This document shows, in pieces, positions 5,944 through 7,235 of a DNA stretch of 7,235 bases (positions are counted from its first letter, which is position 1; the number at the start of each line of letters is the position of its first letter). The stretch lies in contig CAMDJS010000103.1 in the NCBI GenBank assembly GCA_945900685.1, positions 1-7,235 of the forward strand, read 5' to 3'. Below the pieces are notes generated by a model. It was not told the origin of the DNA, did not search any database, and saw only the letters and a program-made list of their open reading frames with translations. Origin of the DNA: Bordetella parapertussis (GTDB lineage: Bacteria; Pseudomonadota; Gammaproteobacteria; Burkholderiales; Burkholderiaceae_C). The position numbers and the translations under genes are program-made.

Positions 5944-7235
5944 TTACCGACCACCTCAAAACTGTCTGACTGTGCTTTGGCCAGCAAATCGAGTTGGTTT
6001 TTGTTGAAACGCTTGTAGTTTTGTTGCCACTCAGACGGCTGGCTGACTGCCACCACTTGCACCGCAGTCACTTTGTACTCGGGGCAGTTGGTCGCCCAGT
6101 CAGATGCATCGGTGGTGATCACATTCGCACCGGACTCGGGGAAATGGAAGGTGGTGTAGACCACACCGGCTTGCATGGCCTCGGTCACCCGGGCACGCAA
6201 CACCGTGCGTCCAGAGCGGCTCTCAATGCCAACCCAGTCACGGTCTTTGATGCCGCGCTCTTCAGCATCATGCGGGTGAATGTCCAAGCGGTCTTCATCG
6301 TGCCACTGGTTGTTGTCTGTGCGGCGGGTTTGCGCGCCCACGTTGTATTGCGACAAGATGCGACCCGTGGTCAGCAGCAACGGGAATTTGCGCGTGACTT
6401 TTTCTTCAGACGCCACGTATTGTGTGGGGAAGAACTTGCCTTTGCCGCGCACAAAACCACTGACGTGCATGATGTCAATGCCTGCGTCTGCGGTGTCCGC
6501 ATTGCAAGGCCATTGCAAGCTGGTGTGCTGGTCAATCTTTTCGTAGCTGACACCGGCAAAGCTTGGTGTGAGCGCCGCAATTTCTTTCATGATCTCTTGC
6601 GGATGCGCATAGTGCATGTCGTAGCCAAGCGCTTTCGCCAGTTTGACAGTGACTTCCCAGTCAGCCAGACCCGCCATTGGCGGCATGGCCTGACGCACGC
6701 GCGAAATGCGGCGCTCGGCGTTGGTGAAGGTGCCGTCTTTTTCCAGGAACGATGAACCCGGCAAAAACACATGCGCGTACTTGGCAGTTTCATTCAAAAA
6801 GATATCTTGCACAACGATGCATTCCATGGCCGACAAAGCGGCCGCCACGTGTTGTGTGTCCGGGTCGGATTGCACGATGTCTTCGCCTTGGCAATAAAGC
6901 CCAAGGAACGAGCCGTCCATGGCGGCGTCAAACATATTGGGAATACGCAACCCCGGTTCGGGGTTGAGTGTGACGCCCCAAGCGCCTTCAAACAGTGTGC
7001 GTGTGGTGGTGTCAGAGATGTGGCGGTAGCCGGGCAACTCGTGCGGGAAACTGCCCATGTCGCAAGCGCCTTGCACATTGTTTTGACCACGCAAGGGGTT
7101 GACGCCCACACCTTCGCGTCCGACCATGCCGCAAGCCATGGACAAATTGGCAATGCCCATGACCATGGTCGTACCTTGTGAATGCTCGGTCACACCCAGG
7201 CCGTAGTAAATCGCTGAATTTGGACCTGCTGCATA
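5940..7235 (-). CDS. fdsA: NAD-dependent formate dehydrogenase alpha (catalytic) subunit FdsA, C-terminal part
   Basis: FdsA oxidises formate to carbon dioxide at a bis-MGD molybdenum centre and passes electrons through iron-sulfur clusters to the FdsBG diaphorase, which reduces NAD. Only the last 431 codons are in the window. The frame is open at the right edge, beginning YAAGPNSAIYYGLGVTEHSQG, so the GTG at 7193 is internal and not a start. Visible: TEHSQGTT and GVNPLRGQNNVQGACDMG (about 45-61 of the fragment), QGEDIVQSDPDTQHV, DIFLNETAKYAHVFLPGSSFLEKDGTFTNAERRI (cofactor-binding region), and the C-terminal molybdopterin dinucleotide-binding domain (about 283-400) from KFPLLLTTGRILSQYNVG to ATNCPEYKVTAVQV. 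Full-length family members have about 950 residues, so the iron-sulfur domains and the catalytic Cys and His lie outside the window. No internal stop or frameshift is seen. Its stop overlaps the fdhD start. Confidence 0.96.
   Translation of the reverse strand, partial: YAAGPNSAIYYGLGVTEHSQGTTMVMGIANLSMACGMVGREGVGVNPLRGQNNVQGACDMGSFPHELPGYRHISDTTTRTLFEGAWGVTLNPEPGLRIPNMFDAAMDGSFLGLYCQGEDIVQSDPDTQHVAAALSAMECIVVQDIFLNETAKYAHVFLPGSSFLEKDGTFTNAERRISRVRQAMPPMAGLADWEVTVKLAKALGYDMHYAHPQEIMKEIAALTPSFAGVSYEKIDQHTSLQWPCNADTADAGIDIMHVSGFVRGKGKFFPTQYVASEEKVTRKFPLLLTTGRILSQYNVGAQTRRTDNNQWHDEDRLDIHPHDAEERGIKDRDWVGIESRSGRTVLRARVTEAMQAGVVYTTFHFPESGANVITTDASDWATNCPEYKVTAVQVVAVSQPSEWQQNYKRFNKNQLDLLAKAQSDSFEVVGK

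Noticed and set aside
5994..6755. Long plus-strand frame opposite fdsA
   Set aside because: It is an antisense shadow of the strongly conserved fdsA coding sequence.
1..7235. CRISPR array, tRNA or rRNA genes, insertion sequences, attachment sites
   Set aside because: No regularly spaced repeats, structured RNA signatures, transposase-like frames or terminal inverted repeats were seen; the window is almost fully occupied by the protein genes listed.

Overview
The window looks like chromosomal DNA of a betaproteobacterium, most likely Burkholderiales and possibly Comamonadaceae-like. This is inferred from moderate GC content, the fdsA-fdsC-fdsD gene order of a soluble NAD-linked formate dehydrogenase, and the style of the porin. 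No species call can be made from the sequence alone.

Left half, + strand (44-4168): a molybdenum import locus. It begins with an OprO/OprP-family outer-membrane porin reading frame that is interrupted by one in-frame TAA codon at 569-571. This is followed by modA (periplasmic molybdate-binding protein), modB (membrane permease) and modC (ATPase). The genes are tightly packed: there is an 18-base gap between the porin and modA, a short gap or overlap at modA/modB depending on the start, and an ATGA overlap at modB/modC. They read as one transcription unit. The modB start is odd. A good Shine-Dalgarno sequence sits just before ATC codons, exactly where ModB proteins normally begin, but no ATG, GTG or TTG is there.

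Right half, - strand (4191-7235): converging on modC is a gene for a small exported, probably outer-membrane beta-barrel protein of unknown function. Its upstream region of about 220 bases holds an inverted repeat and a Fur-box-like stretch. Beyond that is the distal end of a formate dehydrogenase operon, transcribed leftwards: fdsA (C-terminal 431 codons only, running off the window), fdsC/fdhD (cofactor sulfurtransferase) and fdsD (small delta subunit). These genes overlap one another.

Functional link: FdsA is a bis-molybdopterin guanine dinucleotide enzyme. A molybdate uptake operon (with a candidate outer-membrane entry porin) therefore lies next to a major consumer of molybdenum. No wholly novel system is evident. 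The points worth a second look are the interrupted porin paired with modABC, the non-standard modB start, and the unrecognised small barrel protein between the two operons.
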